64,000 nucleotides of DNA from Pseudoduganella rivuli (GCF_009674485.1 NZ_WKJJ01000005.1:248001-312000); one strand, 5' to 3'; positions 25,620-34,700 are shown, numbered from the stretch's first letter. Translations and numbers: made by a program. Notes: generated by a model from the sequence alone, not told the origin.

Positions 25620-27959
25620 GTGACAAACACCTTCTCGCTGTGGGGGGCTGCCGCTGCATTGGCCTCGGCCCTGCTGTCCACCAACGCCGCAGGGCAGGCC
25701 GCTTATACGCCCGTGGCATTCCAAAACGCATCCGTCCACGATCCATCCGTGATCCGCAACGGCAACACCTACTACGTGTTCGGCTCGCACCTGGCGTCGG
25801 CCAAGAGCACCGACCTGATGAAGTGGACGCAACTGACGGACTCCGTCAGCGCCACCAATCCCCTGTTCCTGAACGGGTCCAGCAACGTCTACACAGAACT
25901 GGCCGAAACCTTCAGCTGGGCGCAGACGTCCACCCTGTGGGCGCCGGACGTGATCCGCCTGGCCGACGGCAAGTACTACATGTACTACAACGCGTGCAAG
26001 GGCGATTCGCCCCGTTCCGCGCTGGGCGTTGCCGTCGCCAATAACATCGAAGGGCCGTACGTCAACAAGGGCATCATCCTGAAGTCCGGCATGTGGGGCC
26101 AGACCAGCTATGACGGCACGATCTATGACGCGCTGAAGCACCCGAACACGGTCGACCCGAACGTGTTCTTCGATAACGGCGGCCGGCTGTGGATGATCTA
26201 CGGCTCGTATTCGGGCGGGATTTTCATCATGCAGATGAACCCCACCACCGGCATGCCGCTGGCGGGACAGGGTTATGGCAAGCGCCTGACGGGCGGCAAC
26301 CACAGCCGCATCGAAGGCGCCTACGTGATGTACAGCCCCGCCACGCAGTACTACTACATGTTCACGTCGTTCGGCGGACTCGATGCGAACGGCGGCTATA
26401 ACATGCGCGTGGCGCGCGCCACGGCGCCGGACGGCCCGTATGTCGATGCGCAGGGCGTCAACATGGCCAACGTCAAGGCCGATCCGGCGAAGCCGCTGTT
26501 CGACGACGCGTCGATCGCGCCGTATGGCGTGAAAATCATGGGCAACTTCCTGTTCGAGCGCAGGATCGGCGACGCCGGCACGGGCATCGGCACCGGTTAC
26601 GTGTCGGCCGGCCACAACTCGGCGTATTACGACGCCGCCACCGGCAAGCACTTCCTGATCTTCCACAGCCGCTTCCCCGAGCGGGGCGAACAGCATGAAA
26701 TCCGCGTGCACCAGATGTTCATGAACGCCGATGGCTGGCCGGTGGTGGCGCCATACCGCAACACCAATGAAACGGCGGGCACGGTGCGCCGCGAATTCAT
26801 CTTTGGCGACTACATGTTCGTCAACCATGGCAAGGATATCTCCGCCACCATCAAGAAATCCAGGATGATCACGCTGAATGCGAATGGCAGCATTACCGGC
26901 GCCGTGACGGGCAGCTGGACGCTGGCGGGCGCCAACCAGGTCGAGATCAACCTGCCTGGTTCGTCGCCCTTCAAAGGCGTGTTCCTCGTCCAGTGGGATG
27001 AGACGTCGAAAAGCTACGTGACGACATTTACCGCCACCTCGCGCGAAGGCGTGGCCATTATGGGCAGCCGCCTGATTCCCCGCAGCGACCAGCAAGTCGT
27101 CAGCGCGGTGTACGAGGAACTGAGCCTGGGTAACACCAATGCCGTCACCGGCGACATCACGTTGCCCACCGTTGCCGCGCGCGACGCCACGATCACGTGG
27201 ACATCGTCGAATCCGGCGGTGCTGAGCAATACCGGTAAAGTCACCAGTCCCGCCAGCGACGTCACCGTCACGCTGACGGCCAACATTGCCAAAGGCAGTC
27301 TGAAGGCCGTCAAGCAGTTCGTGGTGACGGTCCGCAAGCTGGGCAGCCTGGTCGCCAATTACGCGTTCGACGGCAACCTGGCCGATTCCACCGGCGCGTT
27401 CCGCGCGGGCACGGTCATCGGCAGCAGGATCGATGTCGCGGGCGGCAGCCTGACGTATGAAGCGGGCATGAAGGGCAGCGCGGCGGTCTTCAACGGCGCC
27501 ACCGGCATCCGCCTGCCCGATGGCCTGATTGCCAGCAACACGTACACGGTGGCCATGTGGCTCAAGCCCGCGCAACTGACGGCCTTCACCACCACGTTCT
27601 TCGGCGCCCGCACGGGTGACTCGTGGATCAGCTTCCTGCCCAAGGGCCACGATTTCGTCGGCGGCGCGTCCATGCTGTGGTCGGGCACCGCGTGGTATGA
27701 CGCGGGACTGGGCATGAATATTCCCGTCGGCCAGTGGTCGCACGTGGCCTTCACCGTCAAGAGCGGCGCCGTCAACGTCTACGTCAATGGCGTCAAGCGC
27801 TTCAGCGGGACCAACTTCCCGAACGTGTTCACCACCACCAATGGCGTGTTTGCGCTGGGCGTGAACTGGTGGGATACGCCATACAAGGGGTCGATGGATG
27901 ACTTGCGCATCTATGGTTCGGCCCTGACGGACGCGGAAATTTCCAGCATCGCACGCTGA
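25620..27959 (+). CDS. Secreted GH43 arabinanase-like glycoside hydrolase with LamG domain
   Basis: A 779-residue exported enzyme. GTG 25620 is preceded by GGAG at six bases and opens a signal peptide ending NAAGQA. The five-bladed GH43 domain (about 25-330) carries the general base in VHDPSVIR, a second aspartate in TVDPNVFFDNGG and the acid glutamate in SRIEGAYVMY. These and the overall pattern (APDVIRLADGKYYMYY) suit endo-alpha-1,5-L-arabinanases. A GH43-associated beta domain follows (about 390-500), then an atrophied bacterial Ig-like domain (about 505-590) and a C-terminal LamG/concanavalin domain (about 595-779) that may bind polysaccharide. Pectin-derived arabinan is the probable substrate. 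A PEP-CTERM protein gene follows by 16 bases. Confidence 0.93.
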   Translation: MTNTFSLWGAAAALASALLSTNAAGQAAYTPVAFQNASVHDPSVIRNGNTYYVFGSHLASAKSTDLMKWTQLTDSVSATNPLFLNGSSNVYTELAETFSWAQTSTLWAPDVIRLADGKYYMYYNACKGDSPRSALGVAVANNIEGPYVNKGIILKSGMWGQTSYDGTIYDALKHPNTVDPNVFFDNGGRLWMIYGSYSGGIFIMQMNPTTGMPLAGQGYGKRLTGGNHSRIEGAYVMYSPATQYYYMFTSFGGLDANGGYNMRVARATAPDGPYVDAQGVNMANVKADPAKPLFDDASIAPYGVKIMGNFLFERRIGDAGTGIGTGYVSAGHNSAYYDAATGKHFLIFHSRFPERGEQHEIRVHQMFMNADGWPVVAPYRNTNETAGTVRREFIFGDYMFVNHGKDISATIKKSRMITLNANGSITGAVTGSWTLAGANQVEINLPGSSPFKGVFLVQWDETSKSYVTTFTATSREGVAIMGSRLIPRSDQQVVSAVYEELSLGNTNAVTGDITLPTVAARDATITWTSSNPAVLSNTGKVTSPASDVTVTLTANIAKGSLKAVKQFVVTVRKLGSLVANYAFDGNLADSTGAFRAGTVIGSRIDVAGGSLTYEAGMKGSAAVFNGATGIRLPDGLIASNTYTVAMWLKPAQLTAFTTTFFGARTGDSWISFLPKGHDFVGGASMLWSGTAWYDAGLGMNIPVGQWSHVAFTVKSGAVNVYVNGVKRFSGTNFPNVFTTTNGVFALGVNWWDTPYKGSMDDLRIYGSALTDAEISSIAR

Positions 27960-27975
27960 TTTGACGGAGAAGACA

Positions 27976-28557
27976 ATGAACAACGTACTGAAAAAAATCG
28001 TGCTGCCGCTGGCGCTGGCCATCTGTTCCGCGACCGCGTCGGCCGGCGTGGTGACGTTCGACGACCTGTCCGGCGACTTCACGGAAGCCATCGCGGACGG
28101 CTACCAGGGATTCAACTGGACCGGCATGGGGTCGATCCGCTCGGATGCGTTCCCGGGCAGCGGCTATGAGACCGGCGCGGTCTCGCCAGCCAACACGGCG
28201 TTCAACCGCGACGGCGGCATTGCCGCGATTTCCAAAGCGGGGGCGGGGACCTTTGATTTCGTGGGCGCGTTCTTCACGTCCGCGTGGCTGGACCAGGAAC
28301 TGTCATTCGAAGGTTATGCGAATGGCCAGTTGCTGTATGCGTCGGCGGCCTCGTTCGTCATCGACACCATGACGCCGCTGTGGGTGCAGCTGGACTGGAG
28401 CGGCATCGATACGTTGGTGGTCTACAACAGCAGCGGCACGCAGTGGGCCATGGATGAGATGACCGTGCCGGAACCGTCGTCGGTGGCGCTGTTCGGCATT
28501 GCCGCCATGGGGTGGATGGCGGCGCGCCGGCGGCGCATCGGGGGAAGGCCGGTCTAG
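27976..28557 (+). CDS. PEP-CTERM sorting domain protein
   Basis: A 193-residue exported protein with a signal peptide (ending ATASAG) and a C-terminal PEP-CTERM tag: VPEPSSVALFGIAAMG followed by RRRR. This signal is cut by exosortase and tied to exopolysaccharide export. The middle is a beta-rich module starting VVTFDDLSG, with no recognised catalytic motif. Start ATG 27976 has GGAGAAG at the right distance. Because it follows the GH43 gene by 16 bases the two may act together at the cell surface. Its stop codon TAG shares CTAG with the stop of the convergent PAP2 gene. No exosortase is in this window. Confidence 0.85.
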   Translation: MNNVLKKIVLPLALAICSATASAGVVTFDDLSGDFTEAIADGYQGFNWTGMGSIRSDAFPGSGYETGAVSPANTAFNRDGGIAAISKAGAGTFDFVGAFFTSAWLDQELSFEGYANGQLLYASAASFVIDTMTPLWVQLDWSGIDTLVVYNSSGTQWAMDEMTVPEPSSVALFGIAAMGWMAARRRRIGGRPV

Positions 28558-29156
28558 AACGCCTTGTGAAAACCCACGTACACGCCACGGGGCAGGGCTT
28601 TCACCACCCACGGCCCCCGCTGGTGTTCCAGGTAGCCGGCGGCCGCGCCGACCGCGGCCCCGGCAATCACGTCGCTTTGCCAGTGCGAATGCGATTTCAC
28701 GCGTGAAATCATTTCATACGCGGGAATCGCGGCCAGCAGCCAGACCATCGGATGGTCATCCTTGTATTCCAGGATCAGCGGCGTGACGACGGCGGAGGCG
28801 GCCGTCACGTGCCCGCTGGGGAAACTGCGCCCGCCGGCAAACCAGCGGCCGGGATCCTGCGTTTCCGTGGGCCGCACCCGGCCCGTCGCGACCTTCAACA
28901 CCTCGGTGGTGGCGGACGCCAGCGCCCATGCTTCGCTGCTTTGCCACAGCGTGCGGCCCAGCCGGTCTTCGGACCCCAGCCACAAGGCGCCCGCCATGGC
29001 GCCCACTACCGTGGTATTGACCACGAGGTTGCCGTGCCGCCAGAACGGCCCGACTTCCACTTCATTGAGGCGCCGGTCGAAGTCGTCGGCATGGGCGGCG
29101 CAGCAGGCGCCGGCCAGCAGGACGGCGGCAAAGGATGGGCGCAATTTCATCGGCAT
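28554..29156 (-). CDS. PAP2-family membrane-associated phosphatase
   Basis: A 200-residue protein with an N-terminal signal peptide (ending CAAHA) and the three acid-phosphatase motifs of the PAP2 superfamily: KVATGRVRP (KxxxxxxRP), RSFPSGHVTAAS (PSGH) and SRVKSHSHWQSD (SRxxxxxHxxxD). The catalytic histidines are thus intact. Substrates in the family include phosphatidic acid, undecaprenyl diphosphate and lipid A phosphates. Only about two or three weak hydrophobic helices are seen beside the signal, so it may be a periplasmic enzyme rather than a six-span membrane one. It converges on the PEP-CTERM gene with overlapping stop codons. Confidence 0.88.
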   Translation of the reverse strand: MPMKLRPSFAAVLLAGACCAAHADDFDRRLNEVEVGPFWRHGNLVVNTTVVGAMAGALWLGSEDRLGRTLWQSSEAWALASATTEVLKVATGRVRPTETQDPGRWFAGGRSFPSGHVTAASAVVTPLILEYKDDHPMVWLLAAIPAYEMISRVKSHSHWQSDVIAGAAVGAAAGYLEHQRGPWVVKALPRGVYVGFHKAF

Positions 29157-29268
29157 TCCCCAGTGGAACTATGGTTGTTCCCAAGATAGGGCTTGCCGCG
29201 TCAATACTGCGTTAAAACCAGCGTAGGGCTGCGTGAAATGACAACGGCAGCCTCAACAGTAAAAAACG

Positions 29269-29931
29269 TCAGCGCGGCGCCGGCGGCGTGAAGACCTGCT
29301 GGCTGCCGCACACGCCCCGCAGGCAAAAGCTGATGATGGCGACCGCCTGCGCGGTCAGGGCGGGATCGTCGGCTGGCGCGTCGATGGCCAGCGGCCCGAC
29401 CAGGCCCTCGAACAGGCAGCCGACGATGCAGTCGGCCGACGCATTGGCATCCTGCGCGGGGAATTCGCCGCTGTGGATGCCCTGTTCGATGATGGTGACA
29501 AAGATCCGCGACAGCGCGCGGTGGTATTTCATGCGCACGGCTTCCAGTTCCGGCTCGACCGGTTCGGCCACCAGCGCGTGGGCCATGCGGCGGCCGTGCA
29601 GCGCGCGGCTGGCGAAGGTCCAGGCGGCGTTGCCCAGCCGGCTGGCGGCGCTGCCTTCGCCCATGGCGACGCCGGCCACCACGTCGATTTCACGCTGGCC
29701 GGACATGTCGACCACTTCCATCATCAATTCGACCTTCGCGGGGAAGTAGCGGTACAGTGTGCCGATGGCGATACCCGCCGCATCGGCGATGGCCGACATT
29801 TGCACGTCGCGGAAGCCTGATTGCGCCACCAGGCGGCGCGCCGCATTGAGGATCAGCGGGTATTTGTCCGGTCCACGGTGGCGGATGCGCGGCTTGCGCG
29901 CCGCGCCAGCCGGATTGATGTCGTCTTCCAC
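29269..29931 (-). CDS. TetR family regulator of the acyl-CoA synthetase operon
   Basis: A 220-residue regulator with an N-terminal helix-turn-helix (DVQMSAIADAAGIAIGTLYR) and the helix RYFPAKVELM behind it. I chose GTG 29931 (MEDDINPAG) because GGGGGA stands seven bases upstream; a longer frame from ATG 30024 would run through the shared intergenic region and its palindrome. It diverges from an acyl-CoA synthetase gene and a 12-bp perfect palindrome GAACGACCGTTC (29991-30002) lies between them, so it probably represses that operon in response to an acid or acyl-CoA. The C-terminal domain has no recognised ligand motif. Confidence 0.85.
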   Translation of the reverse strand: MEDDINPAGAARKPRIRHRGPDKYPLILNAARRLVAQSGFRDVQMSAIADAAGIAIGTLYRYFPAKVELMMEVVDMSGQREIDVVAGVAMGEGSAASRLGNAAWTFASRALHGRRMAHALVAEPVEPELEAVRMKYHRALSRIFVTIIEQGIHSGEFPAQDANASADCIVGCLFEGLVGPLAIDAPADDPALTAQAVAIISFCLRGVCGSQQVFTPPAPR

Positions 29932-29990
29932 GCGATTCCCCCAAGATGTCTTGCGCGCGATTGTACGACAGCGGATGGCTGACGTAAAGC

Positions 29991-30043
29991 GAACGACCGT
30001 TCTCGTAAAAACCTTTGACAACAAGAAGTCATCAACCTAATCT
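29991..30043 (+). promoter_or_regulatory. Operator and promoter of the acyl-CoA synthetase operon
   Basis: The perfect 12-bp dyad GAACGACCGTTC (29991-30002) resembles TetR-type operators. It is followed by a consensus TTGACA (30015-30020) and, after 17 bases, a weak -10 TAATCT (30038-30043). The predicted leader to ATG 30104 is about 54 bases. The palindrome lies between two divergent genes, as expected for shared control. Confidence 0.55.
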
Positions 30044-30103
30044 TAAGTGAAGATAGATTCTAATAACTATTTAAGACAGCATCATTCCCACTTGGAGACA
30101 ACC

Positions 30104-31771
30104 ATGGACTTTGGCACCACCGGCGCTTCGCCACAGCAACGCATCGCGCAATTACTCGAACAATACGGCGCCACCCAGGTCTGCGCCGCACACCTGCTGT
30201 GCGACCGGCACGATCCGGACTCGGTCGCGTACCGCATCGTCAGCAGCGATTTGTCGGTCGAACCCTTCACATACGGCGACCTGAAACGGGAATCGGAACG
30301 CTTCGCCGCGGCGCTGGCCGCGCTGGGCGTGCGTCCGGGCCACCGGGTCGCCACGCTGATGGGCAAGAGCAAGGAATTCCTGATCACGTTGATGGGCATC
30401 TGGCGCCTGGGCGCCGTCCACGTGCCGCTGTTTACCGCCTTTGCGCCGGCCGCGGTGGCGCTGCGGCTGACGGGCAGCGATACGCGGGTGGTCGTCTGCG
30501 ACGCGTCGCAGCGCGCCAAGCTGGACCCGGGACCGGACATGCCGGTTGGCGCGCCGTGGAAGATCGTCACCGTGGGCGGCGCCGGTCCCGACGGCGATCC
30601 CCGCGCCATCGGTTTCCAGCAAGCGCTGGATGCGCAAGTTCCCGGTTTCGCGCCAGCCACGCTCGGACCCGACAGCCCGCTGATCCAGATTTACACGTCC
30701 GGCACCACGGGCCGCCCGAAAGGCGTGGTGGTGCCGATGCGCGCGCTGGCGGCCTTCCACGCGTATGCGGAATTCAGCCTGGGCTTGCGGCCGGACGACA
30801 CTTACTGGTGCGCCGCCGATCCGGGCTGGGCGTATGGCCTGTATTTCGGCGTACTGGGTTCGTTCACCACGGGTGTTTCCAGCGTGCTGCTGAAGGCCGG
30901 CTTCGACGCGGCGCTGACGTACCGTGTGCTGGAACAGTGCGGCGTGACGAACTTTGCCGCCGCGCCCACCGTGTACCGCTCGATGCTGGCGTCGGACGCG
31001 CGGCCCGGACAGCTGCGCATCCGCTGCGCGTCCAGCGCGGGCGAGCCGCTGACGCCGGAAGTCAATGCGTGGGCGGTCGGCACGCTGGGCGTGCCCGTGT
31101 ATGACCACTATGGCCAGACGGAGACCGGCATGTTGATCTGCAATCACCATGATCCGCGCCTGGCCAGTCCCGTCAAGGAAGCGTCGATGGGTACGGCGAT
31201 GCCCGGCTGGACGGCGCAGGTGCTGGCCAAGGACAGCGATACCGTGGCCGCCACCGGCGAAGTGGGGCGCGTCGCGTTCGACCTGCGGGCCAGCCCGCTG
31301 GCCTGGTTCGCCGGCTATGAAAGCGAGCCGGAAAAAAGCGCGGAAAAATTCACGGCCGATGGCCGATGGTACGTGACGGGCGACCTGGGGCAGGTCGACG
31401 ATGACGGCTACTTCCGTTTTTCGTCGCGCGAAGACGACGTCATCATCATGGCCGGCTACCGCATCGGCCCGTTTGAAATCGAATCCGTGCTGACCCTGCA
31501 TCCGGCCGTGGCGGAATGCGCCGTGATTGCCGTGCCGGACATGGTGCGCGGCGAAGTCATCGAGGCCTATGTGGTGCCGCACCAGGGAAACGCCGCGTCG
31601 GTGGAGCTGGAAAAGGAATTGCAGCGCTGGGTCAAGGAGCGCTACGCGGCGCACGCCTATCCCCGCAAGGTCCACTTCGCGCAGCACTTGCCGAAGACCG
31701 CCAGCGGCAAGGTGCAGCGCTTCGTGCTGCGCGAACAGCGCAAGCAGGACCTGGCGCGGGCCGCCGCCTGA
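30104..31771 (+). CDS. Acyl-CoA synthetase, AMP-binding
   Basis: A 555-residue ANL-superfamily ligase that activates a carboxylic acid to its CoA thioester through an acyl-adenylate. Signatures: P-loop YTSGTTGRPKG (about 208), YDHYGQTETGM (A5), the hinge YVTGDLGQVDDDGYF and the C-terminal lysine in PKTASGKVQR. ATG 30104 follows GGAGACAACC. Sequence suggests the acetyl/propionyl/medium-chain group rather than long-chain FadD. It leads an operon with an AAHS-type MFS importer and a Cache protein, which suggests uptake and activation of one small organic acid. The TetR gene lies divergently upstream. Confidence 0.9.
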   Translation: MDFGTTGASPQQRIAQLLEQYGATQVCAAHLLCDRHDPDSVAYRIVSSDLSVEPFTYGDLKRESERFAAALAALGVRPGHRVATLMGKSKEFLITLMGIWRLGAVHVPLFTAFAPAAVALRLTGSDTRVVVCDASQRAKLDPGPDMPVGAPWKIVTVGGAGPDGDPRAIGFQQALDAQVPGFAPATLGPDSPLIQIYTSGTTGRPKGVVVPMRALAAFHAYAEFSLGLRPDDTYWCAADPGWAYGLYFGVLGSFTTGVSSVLLKAGFDAALTYRVLEQCGVTNFAAAPTVYRSMLASDARPGQLRIRCASSAGEPLTPEVNAWAVGTLGVPVYDHYGQTETGMLICNHHDPRLASPVKEASMGTAMPGWTAQVLAKDSDTVAATGEVGRVAFDLRASPLAWFAGYESEPEKSAEKFTADGRWYVTGDLGQVDDDGYFRFSSREDDVIIMAGYRIGPFEIESVLTLHPAVAECAVIAVPDMVRGEVIEAYVVPHQGNAASVELEKELQRWVKERYAAHAYPRKVHFAQHLPKTASGKVQRFVLREQRKQDLARAAA

Positions 31772-31793
31772 TCCGACTACACTGGAGACAACA

Positions 31794-33179
31794 ATGCGAA
31801 AAATTAACGTCAGCGAACTGGCGGGCGCGGCGCCTTTCAGCGCCGCCTTTCACGGCAAACTATTGATCTGGTGCGGCCTGGTGATCATCTTCGACGGCTA
31901 TGACCTGGCGGTGGCGGGGATCGCGCTGCCATCGATCATGGCAACGATGGGCGTGAATGCGGCCAGCGCGGGATTCATGGTCAGCTCGGCGCTGTTCGGC
32001 ATGATGGTCGGCGCGATCGGGTTCGGCACGGCGGCCGACCGCATCGGCCGCCCGAAAGCCATCGCGATTTCCATGGGGCTGTTCAGCTTGTTTACGCTGG
32101 CCACGGGCTTCACCAGCGATCCCGTCACGTTCAGCGCGGTGCGCTTCCTGGCGGGACTGGGCATCGGTGGCGTGCTGCCCAACCTGGTGGCGGAAATGGC
32201 GGAGTTTTCGCCGGCCCGCATCCGCACCACGCTGACCACGTTCATGTTCAGCGGCTATGCGGTGGGCGGGATGCTGGCCGCCGTCACCGGCAAAAGCCTG
32301 CTGGACGCGTATGGCTGGCAATCCGTGTTTTTCGTCGCGGGCATGCCGGTGGTGCTGGTGCCCTTCGTGCTGAAATCGTTGCCGGAATCGATGCCGTTCC
32401 TGATCCGCAACCAGCGCACGGGGGAACTGAAGCGTGTGCTGGCCGCGATGGCGCCGTCCCACGTGCCGCAGGTGGGGGATACCTATGTGACATCGGCCGG
32501 CACGGCGCGCTGCGAAGGCGTGCGGGCGCTGTTTGCGCAGGGACGCGGCTTCAGTACGGTCATGCTGTGGACTGTGTTCTTCATGTGCCTGTTCATGGTG
32601 TATGCCCTCAGCGCCTGGCTGGCCAAGCTGATGGCGTCCGCCGGTTACAGCCTGGGCTCGGCATTGAATTTTGTGCTGGCGCTGAATTTCGGCGCCATGG
32701 TGGGCGCCATCGGCGGCGGCTGGCTGGCCGACCGCATCAATATCAAGTACGTGTTGATGACCTTTTTCCTGCTGGCGTCGGCATCGATTGGCTTGCTGGG
32801 CTATGACTCGCCGCTGCCGGTCCGTTTCCTGCTGGTGGGGCTGGCGGGGGCCACCACGATCGGCACGCAGTTGCTGGCCTATGCCTATGTCAGCCAGTTC
32901 TATCCGCTGACGGTGGGCGGCACGGGACTGGGCTGGGCATCCGGCGTGGGAAGGACCGGGGCCATCATCGCACCGGTGCTGATCGGCACCATTGTCGGCA
33001 TGCAGCTGGAATTGCAGCATAACTTCTTTGCCATCGCCGTGCCGGGATTGCTGGCGTTTATCGCGATGGCACTGGTCGACCACCGCTTCCACGGGCAGGA
33101 AGCGCCCGCCGACGCGGAGCCCTTGCACGCTTTGCCGGCCGAAGCGGTACCGTTGGCGGCAGCGGGAGGCAGCCGATGA
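31794..33179 (+). CDS. MFS transporter, aromatic acid:H+ symporter type
   Basis: A 461-residue inner membrane transporter with 12 spans. The segment IIFDGYDLAVAGIALPSIM in the first helix contains the DGxD motif that marks the AAHS branch (PcaK, BenK). The loop after helix 2 reads GFGTAADRIGRPKAIAIS, the MFS G-x-x-x-D-R-x-G-R signature, and a second copy GGGWLADRINIKYVL opens the second half. ATG 31794 follows GGAGACAACA. It should import an aromatic or related acid in symport with protons, for the CoA ligase encoded 22 bases upstream. The stop overlaps the start of the next gene. Confidence 0.9.
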   Translation: MRKINVSELAGAAPFSAAFHGKLLIWCGLVIIFDGYDLAVAGIALPSIMATMGVNAASAGFMVSSALFGMMVGAIGFGTAADRIGRPKAIAISMGLFSLFTLATGFTSDPVTFSAVRFLAGLGIGGVLPNLVAEMAEFSPARIRTTLTTFMFSGYAVGGMLAAVTGKSLLDAYGWQSVFFVAGMPVVLVPFVLKSLPESMPFLIRNQRTGELKRVLAAMAPSHVPQVGDTYVTSAGTARCEGVRALFAQGRGFSTVMLWTVFFMCLFMVYALSAWLAKLMASAGYSLGSALNFVLALNFGAMVGAIGGGWLADRINIKYVLMTFFLLASASIGLLGYDSPLPVRFLLVGLAGATTIGTQLLAYAYVSQFYPLTVGGTGLGWASGVGRTGAIIAPVLIGTIVGMQLELQHNFFAIAVPGLLAFIAMALVDHRFHGQEAPADAEPLHALPAEAVPLAAAGGSR

Positions 33180-33637
33180 ACGCCATCCTCCGGCTGGTTG
33201 TGCTGGCCCTGTTCCTGTTTGCCCAGCAGGCGCCCGCGCACGCCGCCCCGCGTGGCAGCGCCGGCGAAGCCGTGGCCATGGTCAAACGCGCGTCGGCGTT
33301 CCTGCAATCGAAAGGGCGCGACGAGGCGTTCCGGCATTTCAACGACCCGGCGGGCGGCTTTGCCGACCGCGACCTGTACATCGCCGTGATCGAAGCCAAC
33401 GGCACCATGCTGGCGCATGGCGGCAACCGCCGGCTGATCGGCAAGTCGCTGATCGATATCAAGGATGCCGATGGCAGGCAATTCATCCGCGCCTTGCTCG
33501 ACACGGCGCACAAGCAGGGCAGCGGCTGGGTCGACTACAAGTGGCCGAATCCGGTGACGGGGCAGATCGAAACCAAATCCACCTACGTGGAAAAGGCGGG
33601 TGAGCTGGCCATCCTGTGCGGGATCTACAAGCAGTAA
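33176..33637 (+). CDS. Exported single-Cache-domain protein
   Basis: A 153-residue protein with a signal peptide (ending PAHAA) and one Cache_2-like sensory domain: the helix EAVAMVKRASAFLQSKGRDEAF, the strand LYIAVIEANGTMLAHGGN and the final block GWVDYKWPNPVTGQ with K-x-T-Y-V-E. Such domains usually sit on chemoreceptors; here no transducer follows, so it is a stand-alone periplasmic small-molecule binder. It is coupled to the MFS gene by an ATGA overlap and may present the ligand or sense it. The function is inferred from the fold alone. Confidence 0.8.
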   Translation: MNAILRLVVLALFLFAQQAPAHAAPRGSAGEAVAMVKRASAFLQSKGRDEAFRHFNDPAGGFADRDLYIAVIEANGTMLAHGGNRRLIGKSLIDIKDADGRQFIRALLDTAHKQGSGWVDYKWPNPVTGQIETKSTYVEKAGELAILCGIYKQ

Positions 33638-33639
33638 TC

Positions 33640-34653
33640 TCAGCCCTGGCTGGCGCCCTGCAAGCGGTACTGCCCCGGGTTGGCGCCGGTCCATTTCTTG
33701 AAAGCCCGGTGGAACGCGCTGGGTTCCGCGAAACCCAGTTGCGCGGCGATGTCGGCCACGCTGTGCGTTGAATGGCACAGCAGGTCGACCGCCATGTCGC
33801 GCCGCAGCTGGTCCTTGATCAGCTGGAACGACTGGCCCTCGTCATCGAGCCGCCGGCGCAAGGTGGCCGGTGTCATCTTCAATTGCATTGCCACGTCGTC
33901 GAACCCGGCCCATTCGCTGGCCGACGACGCGCGCAGGCGGCGCCGGATCTGCGCCGCCAGGCCGTCCGTGTTTTTATATTTGATGACGATGTTGCCGGGC
34001 GCCTTGCGCACGAAGGCGCGCGCATCCTGCTGGTTGCGGATCACCGGCAGTTCCAGCAGCGCGCGCGCAAAATGCAGCGCTGTCGCCTCCCGCCCGAAGT
34101 ACAGGTGCTCGGAGTACATGCGCTGGTATTCCGCGCTGCGCGGCGCTTCCGCATAACAGAACGCGGCCGACAGCACGGGGATGCGGCGCCCCACCAGCCA
34201 GCACGCCAGGCCGTGCTGCAGCATCAGCAGGGTTTCGAAGCCGAACACGCGCGCCGCGCCGTGCTGTCCCGACGGGCGGATCGTCAGCATGGCTTCGCCG
34301 CCGCGCACTTCCAGCGCGCAGTGGAAATCGTCCAGCAGCAAATTGAAGAAGCGCGCCATGCGCTTCAGCGCTTCGCCCAGGTTCGGACAATCCGTCAGCA
34401 TGTACGCCAGCATGGCGAAGCTGCCCACCTTCATGCGGCGGCTGTCCTGGCCGAACAATTCATCGTCGAGCGCGGCCGCCACCGACAGCCACAGCTTGCT
34501 GAAACTCTCCGGCGTCACCCGTCCGTGGGGCGATTGCACGGTGGCCGGCGCGATGCCGGCATCGAGCAGCAGCGCATCGGGCGCAATGCCGCGCGCGCGC
34601 AGGGAATCGAGCGCCGATTGCACGAAGTAGACGGAGACGCTGCCTTTTTCCAT
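33640..34653 (-). CDS. AraC family regulator (Arabinose_bd-type N-terminus)
   Basis: A 337-residue regulator with an N-terminal ligand domain of the kind found in OruR-like AraC proteins and a C-terminal double helix-turn-helix. The latter is clear in DVAMQLKMTPATLRRRLDDE and HSVADIAAQLGFAEPSAFHR, followed by FKKWTGANPGQYR. ATG 34653 (MEKGSV) is chosen; the frame extends to ATG 34707 without support. It diverges from the valine degradation operon, in the place where MmsR regulates mmsAB in Pseudomonas, and is a probable activator of it. A hairpin-forming repeat (34680-34700) lies in its own leader. Confidence 0.88.
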   Translation of the reverse strand: MEKGSVSVYFVQSALDSLRARGIAPDALLLDAGIAPATVQSPHGRVTPESFSKLWLSVAAALDDELFGQDSRRMKVGSFAMLAYMLTDCPNLGEALKRMARFFNLLLDDFHCALEVRGGEAMLTIRPSGQHGAARVFGFETLLMLQHGLACWLVGRRIPVLSAAFCYAEAPRSAEYQRMYSEHLYFGREATALHFARALLELPVIRNQQDARAFVRKAPGNIVIKYKNTDGLAAQIRRRLRASSASEWAGFDDVAMQLKMTPATLRRRLDDEGQSFQLIKDQLRRDMAVDLLCHSTHSVADIAAQLGFAEPSAFHRAFKKWTGANPGQYRLQGASQG

Positions 34654-34679
34654 ACGGGATATTCTGCATTCATGAAAGT

Positions 34680-34700
34680 AAGCCTTATGGTGTAAGGCTT
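34680..34700. repeat. Inverted repeat upstream of the AraC gene
   Basis: AAGCCTTA (34680-34687) and TAAGGCTT (34693-34700) form a perfect 8-bp dyad with a five-base centre, 27 bases before the chosen araC-type start. It may be an operator or a leader hairpin. Farther on, GGCAAA occurs twice nine bases apart (34734 and 34743), a direct-repeat spacing worth noting for an AraC protein. Confidence 0.45.

Noticed and set aside
25605..28091. An 828-codon frame on the minus strand opposite the GH43 gene
   Set aside because: Antisense shadow of a well supported GH43 gene and part of its neighbour; no recognisable protein features.
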